Part shown: in pieces, positions 5,550-6,850 of the stretch | Position numbering within the stretch: the first letter of the stretch is position 1 | How the letters are laid out: each line of letters starts with the position of its first letter | Assembly: GCA_003662305.1 (NCBI GenBank) | Contig: QMXU01000052.1 | Span: 1-6,850, forward strand | DNA from: Candidatus Hecatellales archaeon | GTDB taxonomy: Archaea > Thermoproteota > Bathyarchaeia > Hecatellales > Hecatellaceae | Reading direction: 5' to 3' | Length of the DNA: 6,850 nucleotides | The notes under the pieces: model-generated | What the model saw: only the letters and a program-made list of their open reading frames with translations | Told to the model about the DNA's origin: nothing | Database searches by the model: none | Translations under genes and position numbers: made by a program

Positions 5550-6760
5550 CCTGCCTCCTCCAGCAGCCCTTCAATCTGGCTTCTCACAAGGCTTGAAGGT
5601 GCAGGAAGCCCTATTAGGGTGGTTCTCCCCCTAAGCCCACGCCCAGAGGTTTTCGCGTTCAGCAGCCCGCTGGCGGATAAAGCCTTCACGTACTTCCAGA
5701 GCTGGGTGTGCCGTCGAGGATTTTCACGGTACTCCTCGCATGCAGCCTGATACTCCCTTTCAACTTCTCCAAAGCTTACGTAGGCGGAATCTGAGCTTTG
5801 AAGCAGGCGGGCTGCAGCTAGGAGCAGAAGCTTTTCGTGGAGGGTTAAGGCTTTCAGGTGTTCCCCCCGGATGGCTGGATTAACGTGGAGCTGAGCTGCC
5901 CTAACGTGTTCCGGCAGAACCTTCGGCGAGCGTTCGATGTCAGCCTGCTTTCCAGCCAGCAACACGAGTTCTATGGCAAGCCTTGCATCTCCGTATTCTC
6001 CTGCTAGGTCGGCTGCAAGCTCTAAGGCTTCAGGTAGCACAGCATCCTCTTTGAAGGCTTCCTCAACCCTGTACTGGAGGATCCTCTTAAGCTGGGCTGG
6101 CGTGTATTTTCCAAGCTTCACCGTGTTATGGCCGAGCGTGCTCCTGGTGCTAGGGTCCAAGAGGGCTAAGGCGTCTTCGCATTCAGGTTCTCTGAAGATG
6201 AAGATTAAGGCAAGCCGTCTGGGCTTTTCAAGGGGGATTTTCTCTCCAAGCCTTGTAAGGTTGAAGAGGGGGTCGGAGCCTTCCTTTCTAACTAGGACCT
6301 CCACCTCGTCTAGGGCGAGAAGCATGTAGAGTCCACATTTCTCTAGGAACTCCACAAGCGTTTCAAGGAGCTCCTCAGCTGAGTACCCGCGCTCGGGGAT
6401 TTCCTCTCCCAGGCTTTTTTTAATCAGGGTTTTCAGGGCTGAATAGAAGCTTCCTTCCTCCCTGCAGTTCACGTGGACGAATTTTAATGGCACCCCTTTC
6501 TTGGAGGCGTAAGCCTGTAAATCTGCTCCGAAACGTTTGGTTAAAGCCGTCTTACCGGTTCCCAGGGGGCCTCTGACCATTAGCCTTGGAGCCGTGGAGC
6601 CTGGGGATTCAACCATAACCCTGAAGGTTTGAGCAAGCCTTTTAAGCTCCTCCTCCCGGTGGGGAAGCCTCGGCGGAACATACTCTGGGGAAAGCTTGCT
6701 CTCATCCTTGAAAACCGTTGGCGAGGAAAACTCCCTCTCAACTATGGAATCAGAGGGCAA
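5546..6760 (-). CDS. cdc6: Orc1/Cdc6-family AAA+ ATPase, divergent paralogue
   Basis: Archaeal Orc1/Cdc6 proteins bind origin DNA and load the MCM helicase. This 404-residue protein has the usual length and order: the N-terminal segment YVPPRLPHREEEL (27-39), Walker A GPLGTGKT at 64-71, Walker B LLALDEVE at 147-154, an arginine in STRSTLG near 206 (initiator-type LDPxxxSxL region), sensor 2 GDAR at 257-260, and a C-terminal winged-helix domain from about 300 with the Gly/Arg-rich wing SGRGLRGRT at 372-380. Sensor 1, normally a GI(S/T)N-like motif ending in Asn, reads FIFREPE (187-193), so the usual Asn is missing. That suggests a diverged paralogue whose ATP turnover may differ. The start is TTG at 6760; no closer ATG exists before residue 49, past the conserved LPHRE. 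GGTG at 6771-6768 (minus strand) is a weak ribosome binding site. It is convergent with uppS. Confidence 0.92.
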   Translation of the reverse strand: MPSDSIVEREFSSPTVFKDESKLSPEYVPPRLPHREEELKRLAQTFRVMVESPGSTAPRLMVRGPLGTGKTALTKRFGADLQAYASKKGVPLKFVHVNCREEGSFYSALKTLIKKSLGEEIPERGYSAEELLETLVEFLEKCGLYMLLALDEVEVLVRKEGSDPLFNLTRLGEKIPLEKPRRLALIFIFREPECEDALALLDPSTRSTLGHNTVKLGKYTPAQLKRILQYRVEEAFKEDAVLPEALELAADLAGEYGDARLAIELVLLAGKQADIERSPKVLPEHVRAAQLHVNPAIRGEHLKALTLHEKLLLLAAARLLQSSDSAYVSFGEVEREYQAACEEYRENPRRHTQLWKYVKALSASGLLNAKTSGRGLRGRTTLIGLPAPSSLVRSQIEGLLEEAG

Positions 6761-6800
6761 CCTTGAACACCAGCCCGACGGAAAATAGTTAGGGAGGAGG

Positions 6801-6810
6801 AAAATTAAAA
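6801..6810. promoter_or_regulatory. AT box, candidate promoter for cdc6 and possibly for a divergent gene
   Basis: AAAATTAAAA (TTTTAATTTT on the minus strand) lies about 45 bases upstream of the cdc6 TTG, placing initiation near 6779 with a leader of about 19 bases. On the plus strand it is preceded by a purine-rich GGAGGAGG and its centre is about 26 bases before an ATG at 6831, the spacing expected for a leaderless archaeal transcript. Confidence 0.4.
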
Positions 6811-6830
6811 GCCTACTGTGCCCGGGCTTA

Positions 6831-6850
6831 ATGTCTAAGCAGCCTTTCCT
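6831..6850 (+). CDS. Possible 5' end of a divergent gene cut by the window edge
   Basis: An ATG at 6831 opens a frame reading MSKQPF before the sequence ends. The only support is its spacing of about 26 bases from the AT box at 6801-6810 and its divergent placement relative to cdc6. Six codons cannot establish a gene or identify it. Confidence 0.2.

Noticed and set aside
5937..6329. 130-codon plus-strand open frame inside cdc6
   Set aside because: Ser-rich shadow of the AAA+ coding strand with no recognisable motif.
6761..6850. Replication origin with ORB elements next to cdc6
   Set aside because: Archaeal cdc6 genes often flank origins, but I see no repeated ORB-like sequence or extended AT-rich unwinding region in the 90 bases available, only a short AT box and a GCCCGGGC palindrome.

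Overview
The window looks like a chromosomal segment from an archaeon, probably of the TACK/Thermoproteota side (Bathyarchaeia-like is my guess). The reasons are an Orc1/Cdc6-type replication initiator, a GPN-loop GTPase, a stand-alone CinA-type domain protein, an archaeal-type long coiled-coil protein, a tiny zinc-ribbon protein, a cis-prenyltransferase of archaeal/eukaryotic style, AT-rich TATA-like promoters and weak GGTG-type ribosome binding sites. Nothing in it looks like an insertion sequence, phage, CRISPR array, tRNA or rRNA. Coding density is very high: the longest gap between genes is about 120 bases.

Layout. (1) Bases 1-1814, minus strand: a secreted HExxH metallopeptidase-like gene, followed 48 bases downstream by a radical SAM gene of the AmmeMemoRadiSam type (amrS), which runs off the left edge and carries a one-base frameshift near base 140. 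(2) Bases 1815-1933: a divergent intergenic region with a TATA-like box for the rightward genes. (3) Bases 1934-3741, plus strand: a tight cluster of zinc ribbon, CinA-type nucleotide-binding protein and GPN-loop GTPase. (4) Bases 3779-5549, plus strand: a coiled-coil protein, then a cis-polyprenyl diphosphate synthase preceded by a 20-base near-perfect palindrome. (5) Bases 5546-6760, minus strand: a divergent Orc1/Cdc6 paralogue whose stop codon interlocks with that of the prenyltransferase. (6) Bases 6761-6850: an AT box that could serve both cdc6 and a gene starting at the right edge.

How the genes may work together. GPN GTPases are known in eukaryotes for RNA polymerase II assembly, so the small zinc ribbon and the GTPase in one cluster suggest a link to transcription machinery; this is inference. 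The prenyltransferase would supply the polyprenyl carrier lipid for protein glycosylation. The Orc1/Cdc6 protein belongs to replication initiation or its regulation. The AmrS protein belongs to the widely conserved but poorly understood AMMECR1-MEMO-radical SAM set, whose partners are not in view.

The most unusual properties are not a new gene system. They are DNA-level and translational: a hugely over-represented heptamer (AAGCCTT/AAGGCTT, 29 copies) used in all three reading frames, and almost universal non-ATG starts (at least six of eight genes have no usable ATG).
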